64,000 bases of DNA from Anagrus nilaparvatae. Its lineage: Eukaryota > Arthropoda > Insecta > Hymenoptera > Mymaridae. Position 1 is the first letter of the stretch, and each line of letters starts with the position of its first letter. The position numbers and the translations under genes were made by a program. Positions 25,398 to 37,441 of the stretch are shown in pieces. The stretch covers positions 1 to 64,000 of the forward strand of contig JAKSXM010000070.1 in assembly GCA_022575985.1 (NCBI GenBank), written 5' to 3'. The notes beneath the pieces were generated by a model that saw nothing but the letters and a program-made list of their open reading frames with translations, was not told the DNA's origin and made no database searches.

Positions 25398-28300
25398 TTA
25401 GTTACTGTTTCTGATAAAATTTTCATCAGTTTCTAAATTTTTAAGAATATTATTTGCTTTATGACCGCACTTTGGAAAATTTTCTGGAACTTTTTTAAAA
25501 TCTTCATGCTCACCAACTTTGATTACAAATGACATACCAATTTCTGAATGAAAATTAACATGACAATGAAAAAACCAATATCCTGTAAATTTACATTAAA
25601 TTAGTTAAAAGTATATTATTTTTATATTTATATTTACTAACTTTGTCATAAAATTATAAAAATTTTTAGATTTTTTTAAAATAACAATACAATTTGAAGA
25701 CTTTTTATTTAAGTGATTTTACCCCAAATGAGCCTAGGTTAAACTAAAGGGTCACATAAATCGGTAAAAACTATTTTTAAATTAAAATAAAATAAAAATT
25801 TTTTAATAAAAATGGAATTTAAATCTAAAGGCTCTGGATATCTTTTACATATAGACGGTTTTCTATATTATAAAAATAGCGGTGCCGTTGGAGCAAGAGC
25901 GTATTGGTTATGTAAAAATAATCCCGATTGTGAGGCTTGCGCGATTATCGTTGGTGGTGCAGATAATTTAAGACTTGTAGACGTCGAATGGTTCCTCCAA
26001 ATTACCACCCCCGATTGTGGAATCAATATAACTCCGTTCTTCAAGGCACTGCACGCGCCTAATAATTTGTTTGACTGGCACAATCGCCTCAGAGTTGTGA
26101 TGAGAAAAGATCACCCTAGTTTCTATTCATTCATAACAGAGTTGAAGAAAGAGCAAGCAGATACTGAAATTATGATTCGACAACTACATTTAGGCCAAAA
26201 ATTCAGAAAAGGACAAGATCCAAAAAGAAAAAAAAGAGAAGAAAAAATTCTTAGAATAGTATCTAAATATGATCAATATATGTACCAAATGATGAAATTC
26301 TAACTTATTTAGACTCTTTGGGACATAATATAAATTTATAAAAAAAAAAAGCAATTATAATTTTATAAAATTTTATAAATTATTTAAAAAAAAAAATTAT
26401 GTAAATAAACTTTTATAAAAAAATGTTATTATAAAAAAAATAAAATTATTAAATTTTGAATTTACAAAAACTGATTTTTATAAAAAAAAAAAAATTATAA
26501 AACATATTTTATAAAAAATGCCCCCCTACCGGATGTGACCTGGAAAGATAAAATTGGCTAAGAGTACTTATTTTTAGTTGGAATTTCGGAAAAAAATAGT
26601 TTGGACCGATTTCTGCAACCCTACAGTCCAATTTAGCCTCAATTAGGGTAAAAATATTATTACATTAAAAACAAATACTTTTTTTAAAATCATTCTTTAA
26701 AAAATAAAACAAACAGCTTACCAGGGTTATCAGCAAGAAACCTAATAACCGTATACCCAGCGTGAGGTACAATAACTGTATCTTTAATTGGCGCATGATC
26801 AAAATTCCTTTGAATAAGCCCTTGTTGATCCAATCTTATAACCTCCTCAAGTGTGGTACCCCAACTGACATTTTTATAAAGATTTTTCATCGCTAATACA
26901 CGAAAATCGTGGCCATGAAGATGGAAAGGGTGATTTGCTGGGAAGGGAGCACCTTATTCAATTGTTAACATGTAAGTTATATTGTATATTTTCTTTTTAA
27001 ATTATTTTTCTTGTATTACCTTCATCAACAAGAATCATTTCTACAATGCTATTAAGTTTGACTTTCAATACGTGAGTGCAACTACAGAAATCATTTTTGC
27101 AATTTTTAGCTGTACTCGCGTTACAAAAATCATTTTCTACTATAAAATCTGTTTGAGACATCAAAGGAAAACTGGTCATTTTCATTGATATATGACTGAG
27201 TTGAGGTGTAAAAATTTTTTGTTTTACGTCATTAAAGCCATAAAGACCTTTTCGTAGAAAAATATAATTATCTTTAGGATAAAGATCCATTCCTATAAAA
27301 AATTTATAGTCCGGATCTTTATTTTTATTGACTTCAGTGTCTTCAGCTAAGGCTTGCAGCAATGGGATGGTAATTACATTTTCCATGTCGATAATCGTAT
27401 TTACTGGATTTATTTTCTAATTTGAGCATTTTAAATAATAAAAAAAAATCGAATAAGAAAATTAATTTGTTGTGCTTGAAATTTCAAAAAACTTGCCAAA
27501 GGAATGCTACAAACTGCTGGTAAAATCCTGATCAAAAATAGTTTAATTTATAGATTTAGAGGTAATAAGAAAAAATGTACTTTTTGAGAAAATGTTGCCT
27601 AAAGATAAATTATTTATTTTGAAGAGTAGATTTTTATAAAATGACTAATGCAAAAACAATTGAGATGATCTTTACAGAAAATATTTTCAATCGTAGCGAA
27701 TTAGTTAAATATACTCAAAAGTTTTACTTTACTTTTGATTAAATTTTACGCTTTTAAGTCTACAAATTTAAAATATTAATTTTTAGAATTTTAATTTGCA
27801 GTTTTTATAGCATTAATTTGAAATTCCAAGCGCAGTTATAAAGCAAATCATGTTTCATTTTTTAAGATTTATTTAAAACGTTTCATACCAGCATTGGAGG
27901 TTCGTCTGTTGAAAAATCATAGTAAAATGGGGCAATAGGTTCGGCTTCATTTGCACCTTCGTATCGCAATATTGCAACCTGATGAACTTTCTTTAACTTA
28001 CAACCTGTAGTTCCTTTAAAACGGATCCAATAATTGTTGATTTCTTGATCCATTTCAATAATTACATCAAATCTTTCACCGGCGTATGAGAATAAAGACT
28101 TTCCTGTGCGTTAATTACAAAAATATTATGTGAAAATCTTAAATATTTTATTTATAAATAAAACAATTTAACCTTTAATGGGTTTTATATCTCTACCATC
28201 GGAACTTATTAAATAGAATGTATGATTGTCTACAGAAAGTTCAATTGGACAATCGTCGACTCCTGAATTAATTATTCGAAATCTGTATCTAAAATTCTAA

Positions 28301-29420
28301 TACTACAATTCATGTATTTTTGATCAAGATTTGTTTAATTTTTATAAAACTAAAAATTTTTCTAAGATACATTTAAAAATTATAGGCTTAAAATGAATCC
28401 TATTTTGAGGAACCAAATTGGATACTTACTTGTTTGACAACGAAAGTTGTTAATGGCATACTTTTTGTAGTGTTAAAAGTTTTATTGACATCATTGCTAT
28501 GATAACGTCCTAGACCATTAATTAATATATTTGATGGACGAGTATCGTTACGATAATGATGATACCGAAGACGATTATCAATACTTAATCGATGAATCCA
28601 ATCCGTTATTATTATTGTATGATAATCATAATCATAGTAATCAACTAACGGATTATTTTTGTCTGAAGTTCTTACAATCAGTGGTCCATTCATTCCATCA
28701 CCTCGCTGCAAACCTTAATACGAATCATGTAAATTTTACAACACGATTAAAATTATCCCAAATAATTGCATACCCATGTGTGAATGCCAATAATGTGTAC
28801 CAGGTGTACTGGCTATAAAGTCATAAATAAATGTGTTTCCTGGTAATATAGGACATTGCTGGACAAATGGTGTACCATCCATGTATGGATTTTCATGTAA
28901 CTTTTGTCCATGCCAATGCAGTGTAGTTGTTTCTGACATCATTAAATTTTTTGCTTCAACTATTATCCTGTCACCCATACAAACCTGATAGCAAATATTG
29001 AAATAATTTAAGTTTTAATAATATGTCATCATTTGCTAGTAAAATAAATATTTTAGGCTTCAAAAAACAAAAAAAAAAACAAGCGATATTCGGTAGTAAA
29101 ATGTAAGATCAATTATTTACTTGAATAGCAGGGCCAGGCAGTTTTCTATTAACAGTAGTAACAGATCTTGGTACGCCATCAGCAGGAACGCAATCTTGCC
29201 TGTAACAATCAGTTTTGTTGAATGGGCAATCATAACATGCTTTACTCATTGTATAATAATTTTCTATTTCAAATTTGTAGTAACAAATTTTTGGTTTTTC
29301 ATCATCTTTACATTCTCGTAAACACGAATTTCCAGTTACACTATTTTTTTCTATTCTTGAGAGCGAATTTATTGACATTAATTTAATCATTAAAATAAAT
29401 AGTACTAATTTATTCGTCAT
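25398..29420 (-). CDS. Laccase-type multicopper oxidase, copy 2 (intact)
   Basis: Eight exons in gene order: 29121-29420, 28774-28984, 28430-28713, 28173-28296, 27889-28103, 27020-27416, 26722-26952, 25398-25582. Exons 2-8 have exactly the same lengths as in copy 1; exon 1 is one codon shorter. The total is 1947 nt (648 aa plus stop) with no internal stop. It has a signal peptide and the same copper motifs [16 protein letters not shown] and [12 protein letters not shown]. The protein differs from copy 1 most in the loop after HPFHLHGH and at the N-terminus, while exon 1-intron 1-exon 2 contains a 363-bp identical tract. Its last intron carries a FLYWCH/MULE fragment. A likely secreted phenol oxidase; substrate unknown. 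Confidence 0.92.
25812..26303 (+). mobile_element. FLYWCH-domain ORF from a MULE-type transposon, in laccase intron
   Basis: An intact 163-codon frame lies antisense inside the last intron of laccase copy 2. Residues about 1-50 show the FLYWCH zinc-finger pattern: [19 protein letters not shown], then CEAC. The rest ([17 protein letters not shown]..., then lysine-rich [15 protein letters not shown]) resembles the tail of MULE-associated FLYWCH proteins. The transposase core is missing, so I read it as an internally deleted element. The flanking A-rich tracts and the absence of this block from the same intron of copy 1 support insertion. Whether the frame is expressed is open. Confidence 0.6.
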
Positions 29421-30485
29421 TCTTAAAAATTGTTGTAAATCGTTAAGCTTTATAACAAAAAATGATATAATTTTTGTAAATTTGAGTTACATTTACTAAA
29501 AATTACCCTCATTATTTAAAATTACATTACAGTAAAAATTTGTTAATGATAATAAAACGTTCTTATTACGATTTCTTAGAACAATGATTTAAAAATAATT
29601 TGTCATGCCTCTGTATTTATTAAACGACTCTTATATACGTGATACTTGCAGATAATCTATTGTTTACAATTATATGTATTTATTGTTTGTAGAGTCTTAA
29701 TAAAATAATTTTAAAAAAACTATGCGATAACAATGATTTTCAAATATAATTTATAAAAAATTTATTGTTCTAATAAATCGCTCCAAAATGTGAGTAGACT
29801 CTGATACACAAATTTTGAGACCCACTGTAGAAGTTATTTAGCGAAAAAATAAAATAGCAGATAACCTAAGAAATCCTATCTTTTAACACAGAGTCCACTG
29901 TGACTTGGCCCATTCAACTAGACTATAGGAGTATTTTTCAACCCAAATCCCAGTGTCTTCTTTAAAAAAGGCAAAGACCCGGCGCTCAGTGTACTGAATG
30001 AGCTACTCATTGAAAAATCATCTAATAAGGCTTAAATTACGTCTGAAACGTCAAATTTATTGATGAAAAAATAACGTGACCAATTAAGAATCGAGAATAT
30101 AAAAAATTTCTGGATTGAGACTTATTTTTACTATAGTACTATAGTACTTTTGTGAGAAAATACTTTGAAACAGATTGGAATACCCGATCATTTTTTTCAT
30201 CCAATTATCTTTCACTTTTAATTTATTTCTTTATTTGTTTACAGATATTTAAAATTTTAATATCTGTAAACAATTATAAGGGAGAGTAAGAATTAATTTT
30301 TTTTGTCTCTCCATATTTTCATTGGCAGAATCGGAGGCATAATTAAAGATAAGGATATTTTTAGATAACTTTATCGGTGTTTGTCGAAAGCTATTTAAAT
30401 ATATAATCTTCGTATTTAGTTTTATCATTGTAAATAAATTTTTTATTTTTCTATAATTATTGTAAAACATAATAAGGAATACTTA
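29421..30485. other. Upstream spacer of laccase copy 2
   Basis: No gene recognised. The first few hundred bases should contain the laccase copy 2 promoter. The open frames here have no recognisable family. Confidence 0.4.
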
Positions 30486-31455
30486 CAAGGGGAGTTCACT
30501 ATCTTTGAAACACCAAATTACAACAAATGGTTATAGATGAGTTTATTGCGTTGAAAAAATATGCCGGCTACCCTCCGTTCAGGCCTATAGAAACGCGGGG
30601 CTCAATGTTATAAAATAGAGCTCTTTAGTAAGTTTCAATATTATGCTGTAACCTCACATGTTTATCAAAACACTTCTGGTTGATTTTATTTTTTTGGTGT
30701 AAGTGTCGCCTTTCAATCCTGTCAACCATAATTTTTCATCATTAATTCCCTCATCGCTAACCAATTAACCATTTTTTGGTACGAAATGACCAATTTTTAA
30801 ATTGCTGCCAAAATTACAATTTTTGATTAATAAAGATTTTATAAGACTCAAAAATTTTTTATAAGCGCCAAGTTTTAAAAAAATTACTCGTCTCATTTCC
30901 TTAAGTCGTTGTTGAGAAATGGCTATTCATAGTTAACATTAAAAATGAACTTTTTTAAAAAATGATAAAATTGGGACTGTGACTTCAAATTATAATATCT
31001 GGTTAATAAATAATTGATACAAGTAAAGTAAAAAGTTTTTGGAAACTTGAAGCTTGTGGAAATTGTTTGAGACATATAAATCCTATTTTCTTCAGAAAAT
31101 ACAAAGGCAGCAACTTAAAATTTGTCACTTTTAGCCAAAAATGATCATTTGGTTAATTGGCTTAGCAATGAGAGAATTAGTGATAAATTACGGTAAATTA
31201 CGGTGTTTGAAAGATAACACTTACACCAAGAAAATGACACCAACCAGAAGTATTTTGGATAATTTGTAAGGTTTTAGCGTTAAATTGAAAATTATCAAAA
31301 AAAAAACCCTATTTTGTAACATTGAGCTCTTCGTTTCTGGGCCCAGAAGGTCCCTTGTTATGAACGGAGTGTAGTCTGCATTTCTTTTCAACATTACAAA
31401 CTCATCCATAACCATTTGCTGTAATTTGGTGCTCCAAAGTTAGTGACTCTCCTTG
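30486..31455. mobile_element. Foldback element of about 970 bp
   Basis: The left arm (from CAAGGGGAGTTCACTA) and right arm (ending TAGTGACTCTCCTTG) are diverged inverse complements over about 300 bp. Paired blocks include CACCAAATTACA / TGTAATTTGGTG and ACCAATTAACCA / TGGTTAATTGG. The element has no coding capacity. Confidence 0.75.
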
Positions 31456-31774
31456 TCGTAGGTAGGTTGGTAGGTATTATGACAGATATAAGACTTTGCA
31501 TTATCGATAAAGTTAATTTTGATCTCTTTGTTAATTGATAATTATTATTTTACAATGTTTTCTCTTTTGATATTTGATTTTTGATAAAGTTTACCCTTTG
31601 GTGTGTACAAGTTAATATTTTGTTTTTTGATACGTGTTATTGCGTGTTAACCTACAGTCTATGGATTTCGCCTCTTCCTCGACTGAATCTCTTTTTTACG
31701 TGGAGTATCCTAACCACTCGCAAGCGATATAAACACATAATTAATTTTTCTCAGAAAAAAAATCATAGGTATAT

Positions 31775-31840
31775 GCCTGGAATCGAACCACGGTCTGCCG
31801 TGCGGCAGGCCGGTGTCTTAATCATTGAGCCATCGCTTGC
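31775..31840 (-). repeat. tRNA-derived fragment
   Basis: On the minus strand it reads GCAAGCGATGGCTCAATGAT (A-box-like), a CTGCCG/CGGCAG hairpin, then GTGGTTCGATTCC, a perfect B-box core. The 3' acceptor strand is not adjacent. A matching CGCTTGC does occur about 50-60 bases further along (31716-31725), after an insertion. It is a tRNA-derived repeat, not a working tRNA. Confidence 0.6.
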
Positions 31841-32516
31841 TCTCCCATGTACATATACCGATCTCTGAAGGATTAAAAAAAAAATAATACTAGTAACTTG
31901 CAATTTTGCCTTATTAAATAATCATATTATCTGGAACTTTAAATACAATTGACATGACAATGAAAAAGCCAGTAATTTGAAAATTTACATAAAAACTATT
32001 AAATATATTTACGAATGATACTAAAAAATAATTTACCAGGATTATTATTAGCATGAAAACTAATAACCGGTACATTAACTGTCTTAACTGGTGCATGACC
32101 AAAATTTCTATGAATAAGTTCTTGTTTATCCAATTTGACTATGTCAACAACCTTGACGTTATTACCTAATTTTTTTCAGTGCTACTACACGAAAACTATA
32201 CACTATGAAAAATATAGAGTATTGCCAAGCTATGCGAAGTTGACGCAACCTAAGCGCGAAGGTAAATACGGCGAAGCGAATATTTACTTGAATCAACTTA
32301 AACAGTGACTTGACGGGAGATCCCGTGATTCAATTGAAAGCTAGCTTCTTTCAGCAAAATATTAGCTTGATACAAAAAATATAATTGGGCTAATTTAAGC
32401 TAATTCGAATTTGTTATATCCAAATATTATAACATTGAAATAAATTCAAGCTTATCTTAGACATAAAAAAAAATATAGTACAAGCCCGTAAATATTATAT
32501 ACTCTCTGATTTAGGG

Positions 32517-33661
32517 AGTTATAACTCCCTGAAATTTCTGTCATCTCCTCGAATACCTTCGGGATGAAAATAGACCGTATGAGGGAAAACTAATATCCTG
32601 GAAGTGAAATTTTTAATTTTTCATCCTAAACAATTTTCCAATTTTCCAATATGGCGGACCAAAAAACATGAAATTAGAAACTTTCTACATTACCTGGGGT
32701 TTTCGGGGTCAAGAAAAACGTTTCTATTAATGAAAATTTTAATTTTTTGGCCCCAGCAAATTTTCTAATTTTCCAAGATGCGGACCAAAAAACATGAAAA
32801 TAAAAACTTTCTACATTACCTGGGGGTTTTCAGGGTAGAGAAAAACGTTTTTATAAATGAAAATTTTAATTTTTTTGTCCCAGCATATTTTCCAAATTCT
32901 TCAAGATGGCGGACCAAATAACATGTAAATAAAAACTTCATAAAAACGATTTTATCGACCTCTAAACCCCTTGGCAATGTAAAAAGCTTATTCTAAAATG
33001 TTTTTTGGTCCGCCATATTGGAAAATTGGAAAATATGCTGGGGCAAAAAAATTCCAATTTTCATTCGTAAAAACGTTTTTCTCGACCTCGAAAACCCCCT
33101 GACAATGTAAAAAGCTTATTCTGAAATGTTTTTTGGTCCGACATATTGGAAAATTGGAAAATATGCTGGGGCAAAAAAATTAAAATTTTCATTCATAAAA
33201 ACGTTTTTCTCGACCCCGAAAACCTCCAGGTAATGTAGTAAGTTTTTATTTTCATGTTTTTTGGTCCGCCATATTGGAAAATTGGAAAATATGCTGGGGC
33301 AAAAAAATTCCAATTTTCATTCATAAAAACGTTTTTCTCGACCTCGAAAACCCCCTGGCAATGTAAAAAGCTTATTCTGAAATGTTTTTTGGTCCGCCAT
33401 ATTGGAAAATTGGAAAATATGCAGGGCAAAAAAATTAAAATTTTCATTAATAGAAACGTTTTTGTCGACCTCGAAAACCCCCAGATAATGTAGAAAGTTT
33501 CTATTTTCATGTTTTTTGGTCCGCCATCTTGGAAAATTGGAAAATTGTTTTGGATGAAAAATTAAAAATTTTTCCTGCAGGATATCAGTTTTCCCTCATA
33601 CGGTCCATTTTCATCCCGAAGGTATTCGAGGAGATGATAGAAATTTCAGGGAGTTATAACT
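32517..33661. mobile_element. Foldback element with 128-bp internal tandem repeats
   Basis: The ends AGTTATAACTCCCTGAAATT and its inverse bound 1145 bp. Long terminal inverted repeats (about 90 bp of near identity) lead into arms made of about 128-bp tandem units. The marker GGTCCGCCATATTGG starts at 33007, 33135, 33263, 33391 and 33518; inverse copies lie near 32653, 32780 and 32908. This architecture is like the FB/Galileo foldback class. It interrupts a laccase exon. Confidence 0.85.
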
Positions 33662-34119
33662 AATACGTTAGTCAAATATATAGTTACCGGATTCAACCTA
33701 ATATTAAGTTGACCTGAGTCTAAAAGACAGCTATTTTAACAAATATACGTCAGCTGACTCAAGGTTGGGATGCATTGATTTAACCCCGTTAACTTGAATC
33801 AAGGGATTATTCACTTTCGAGGACTTAATGGGTACAAAGTTAATATTAACTTCTTAAAATTTTATTATTTTTTATAGTGTAACCATGAAGATGAAAAAGA
33901 TGACTTGCATTTGACGGTAAACCTGCAATAATCCTTATTATATATGATATGATTCATTTTTCTTTATAAAGTCATTGACTTGCAACTACAATATTCTTTT
34001 ACGCAATTTATTACTGTAATAATTAAAAAAAGCTGCCAAGTAATTGACACTATGGTTACTAGCAAAAACAAAATATTCAATTTCTATAAAGAATAAAAAA
34101 GTTGTTATGTATTTCTTGG

Positions 34120-35560
34120 TGACAAAAGTTTTGAGAAAAAAGTTTTCAAAAAATTAAGTATCAGGTCAAAGAAATCAAGTAAAAACTATGTTTCTAAAAT
34201 TAATATTTTCATAGAAAAAAGTGAGGTACCACGTCCAAAAAGAAAAAAAATAATGGAGTATTTTTATTTTCTTATTTAAAAAATTTTAAAAGAAAAATTT
34301 TCAAAAAATTAAGTATTAAGTATTAAGTATTAAGTATCCCAGAAATTAAATAAAAACGATGTTTAAAATTTAACACCTTTGGAGAAAAAAATTAGGTACT
34401 ACGTCCAAGAAGAAAAAAAATATTACTGTCTTTTTTTCTTTTAATGCAAAAAATTTTGAGAAAAAAATTTTCAAAAAATTACTTATCAGATCCAAAAATT
34501 GACTCTAAATGATATTTCTAAAACAAGAAATCCCATAGAAAAAAATTAAGTACAAGGTCCAAAAAGAAAAAAAAGTTGGTGTTTTTTGTATTTGTTTGTG
34601 ACGAAAATTTTGGGAAAAAATTTTCAAAAAATTAAGTATCAGATTCGAGATATCGAGTAAAAACCATACTTTCAAATATAAGTACTTTCGTGGAATTAAA
34701 TGAGGTATTACACCAAAAAAAAAAAAAAAATATTGCAGTTTTTAAAATTTTTTTGTTTTTTTAATTATAAGAAAAAAATTTTTTAAAAATTCGGTATCAG
34801 ATCCAAAAAATTACTATAAACGAATTTTCTAAAACTAGTACTCTCATAGAAATAAATTAGGTACTACGTCCAAAGTAAAAAAAAAAATTGGTATTTTTTG
34901 TATTTTGTTGTAAAAAAAAATGTAGGAAAAAAATTTTCAATAAATTAAGTATCAGATTCAACATATCGAGTAAAAACTACACTTTCAAATATAAGTACTT
35001 TCGTAGAAATAAATGAGTTATTAAATCCAAATTAAAAGAAAAAACAAAGTACCTAGAGCTTTTTGGGTAAAAAAATTAAAAAAAAAAATTAGGTCTTAAT
35101 TTCGTAACAGTTGTGAAACATCACCGGTTGCAATATTTTCAGATATTAAGTACTTTCATGGAATTAAATGAGGTATTACATCCACACAAAAAAAAATATT
35201 GCAGGTTTTTTAACTTTTTTGTTTTTTTAATTTTGAGAAAAAATTTTTGAAAAAATTCGGTATCAGATCCAAAAAATGACTATTAATGAACTTTCTAAAA
35301 CTAGTACTTTCATAGAAATAAATTAGGTACTACGTCCAAAAAGAAAAAAAAAATTGGTGTTTTTTGTATTTTTTCGTGAAAAAAATTTTGGGAAAAAAAT
35401 TTTCAAAAAATTAAGTATCAGATTCGAGATATCGAGTAAAAATCATACTTTCGAATATAAGTACTTTCATGGAAATAAGTGAGGTATTACACCCAAATTA
35501 AAAAAAAAAAAAGTACCTAGAGCTTTTTTGGTGAAAAAATTTTTGAAAAAAAAATTAGGT
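34120..35560. repeat. About 155-bp tandem array with a two-unit higher-order period
   Basis: The marker AAGTATCAGATTCGAGATAT, or its sister CGGTATCAGATCCAAAAA, recurs near 34158, 34327, 34480, 34634, 34793, 34948, 35258 and 35414. Two unit types alternate: one with CTAAAACTAGTA...TAGGTACTACGTCC, the other with ATCGAGTAAAAA...GAGGTATTACACC. The higher-order period is therefore about 310 bp. Units are A-run rich and non-coding. Confidence 0.75.
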
Positions 35561-36637
35561 CTTAATACCATAATGGTTGTTATACATCACCGGTTACACA
35601 TACATACACGCACACATACAGACTTTTTTCAAAAACCGCTTTTTTAGTTTTCTGAGGTCTCAAAACGCCAAAAAATTAGAAATCAAAATTTCACCTAAAA
35701 CAATGGTCCCTCTCAAAATCATTCTCTGTTATAAAATCTGTTTCAGACAATAACGAAAAACTGGTCATTTTCATTGATATATGATTGAGGTATAAAATTT
35801 TTTTTCTTCACTTGATTATAACCGTAAGGACCTTTAAAATGAAACATATAATTGTTTTTTGTATAAAAAACATCTCCTATAAAAAATTTGTAATCTGGAT
35901 ATTTATTTTTATTAGCTTTACTATTTTCGTCTGAAGCTCGTAGCATTGGTTTGCTGATTCCATAACCATTGGTTGTTTCCGTCTGCGTTTTCAGTGTATT
36001 GATTGGCTAAATTTATATTTTAAAAAATCGAGAATAAAATATATAGCACTTAGTGCCGAAAACAAGAATTTAGTCGAGTAAGAGAGGGTGAACGCCTGCT
36101 AGGAAAATCGCTGAAGTACAACGATAATAAAATTGATGAGTCCAATCCGATATTATTATTGTATGATAATCATAATCATAATTATCAATAAATAGATTAT
36201 TTTTGCCTAAATTGCAATCAGTGGTCCATATACTCCATTATTTTGCTGCAAACCTTAATAGGAATCTGTGAATGCCAATAATGTGTACCAGTACTAACAA
36301 TAAAATCATAAATAAATGTTTTTCCTGGTAATATTGGGCATTGCTGGACTAATGGTGCACCGTTTATGTATGGGTTTTCATTTCAAACCTGATAAAAAAT
36401 AGCAATTAATCATTAATAACTTTTGCAAATTTTCACTTTCAATCATTTTTGACATTGAAGATAACGAATTTATTGACACTAATTTAATAATTAAAATAAA
36501 TAGTACTAATTTATTTGTTATTCTGTATGCTTATCAAATAAGTTTGTTATTTAAAGATAATTAAGTTTAAAAAAATAAAAGTATTTAAGAATTGTTTTTT
36601 CGCATATTCGATTCAAAAAGTATACTCTGTAAACATC

Positions 36638-36992
36638 CGAGGGGCTATCGTCTTGGAAATCACAAATTTGATTTTTTTTGATTTTTTTTGATTTTTCATG
36701 ATTTTTTGTGATTTTTTTTGGTAAACATCGCTAAATATTATATTGAATAGTAAAAAATAGATATTTGAGGTCTAGGGTGAATTATATGGCTAAAGAACGC
36801 AAAAAATCGCGAAAAATCACAAAAAAAATCACTAAAAATCACAAAAAATCACGAAAAATCATTAAAAGACGGAAATAAACCATCTCAACTAGTAACGATT
36901 CATGATAGAGGTACAAATAAGCCAAAATCAGAAAAAAATCAACAAAAATTTTTTAAAATCAAATTCGCGATTTCCAAGACGGTAGCCCCTCG
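36638..36992. mobile_element. hAT-like MITE with 8-bp target duplication
   Basis: The ends CGAGGGGCTATCGTCTTGG and CCAAGACGGTAGCCCCTCG are inverse complements with one change. TAAACATC flanks both sides (36630-36637 and 36993-37000). An 8-bp duplication and a GGGGC-type end fit the hAT superfamily. The interior is GATTTTTT-type low complexity; 355 bp, non-coding. Confidence 0.88.
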
Positions 36993-37441
36993 TAAACATC
37001 TTATAATTTCCCTGGATAAAATTGGATTTCTAGAACCGGTGATTTCTTTAAAAGAAGCTTTAGAACTGCACAAATTACAAAAAAGGTAGGCTAGGATGAG
37101 AGTAACAGGAGGGAAAAATATAGAAAAAAATAAAACTCAATATTTGGAGAAAAAAATATTTCAACCTTACTTCCCTTTTGTTTTTACCTAATCCACAAAA
37201 AAGGTTCTAAAAATCAAACTTATTGATAAAAAACAATAATAACATTGCAATAATTAATGAATTTACCAATCTAGAGAGCTAATTAAATAAATCAATGATC
37301 GACATGATACGTGGGTGCAGGTTGATTTATTCAAAATGTAAGCACTTGTCTAAATTATATAATTTATAAAATAAAATGCAAAATACACAATTTTATTCTC
37401 GCTGAATGAATTCTTAAAAAAAAAATAATCAGTTTTATGTA

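Larger units (their letters stand above)
31930..36530 (-). pseudogene. Laccase copy 3, fragmented pseudogene
   Basis: Laccase homology in gene order on the minus strand: exon 1 signal region about 36445-36525 (start codon lost), exon 2 part about 36265-36385, exon 3 part about 36125-36240, exon 6 part about 35725-35990, exon 7 start about 33881-33925, rest of exon 7 about 32030-32180, exon 8 start about 31935-31975. Exons 4 and 5 are not found. Exon 7 is split by the 32517-33661 foldback element, and a satellite-like array lies between exons 7 and 6. Frameshifts and stops are present throughout, so it is dead. Confidence 0.8.

Noticed and set aside
33116..33510. Overlapping frames on both strands with repeated FWPAYFPIFQY-like words
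   Set aside because: They arise from the 128-bp tandem units of the foldback element; the repetition is at DNA level.
34120..35560. CRISPR-like or coding tandem array
   Set aside because: No short constant repeat with unique spacers; units are A-run rich with stops in all frames. CRISPR is not expected in a nuclear animal genome.
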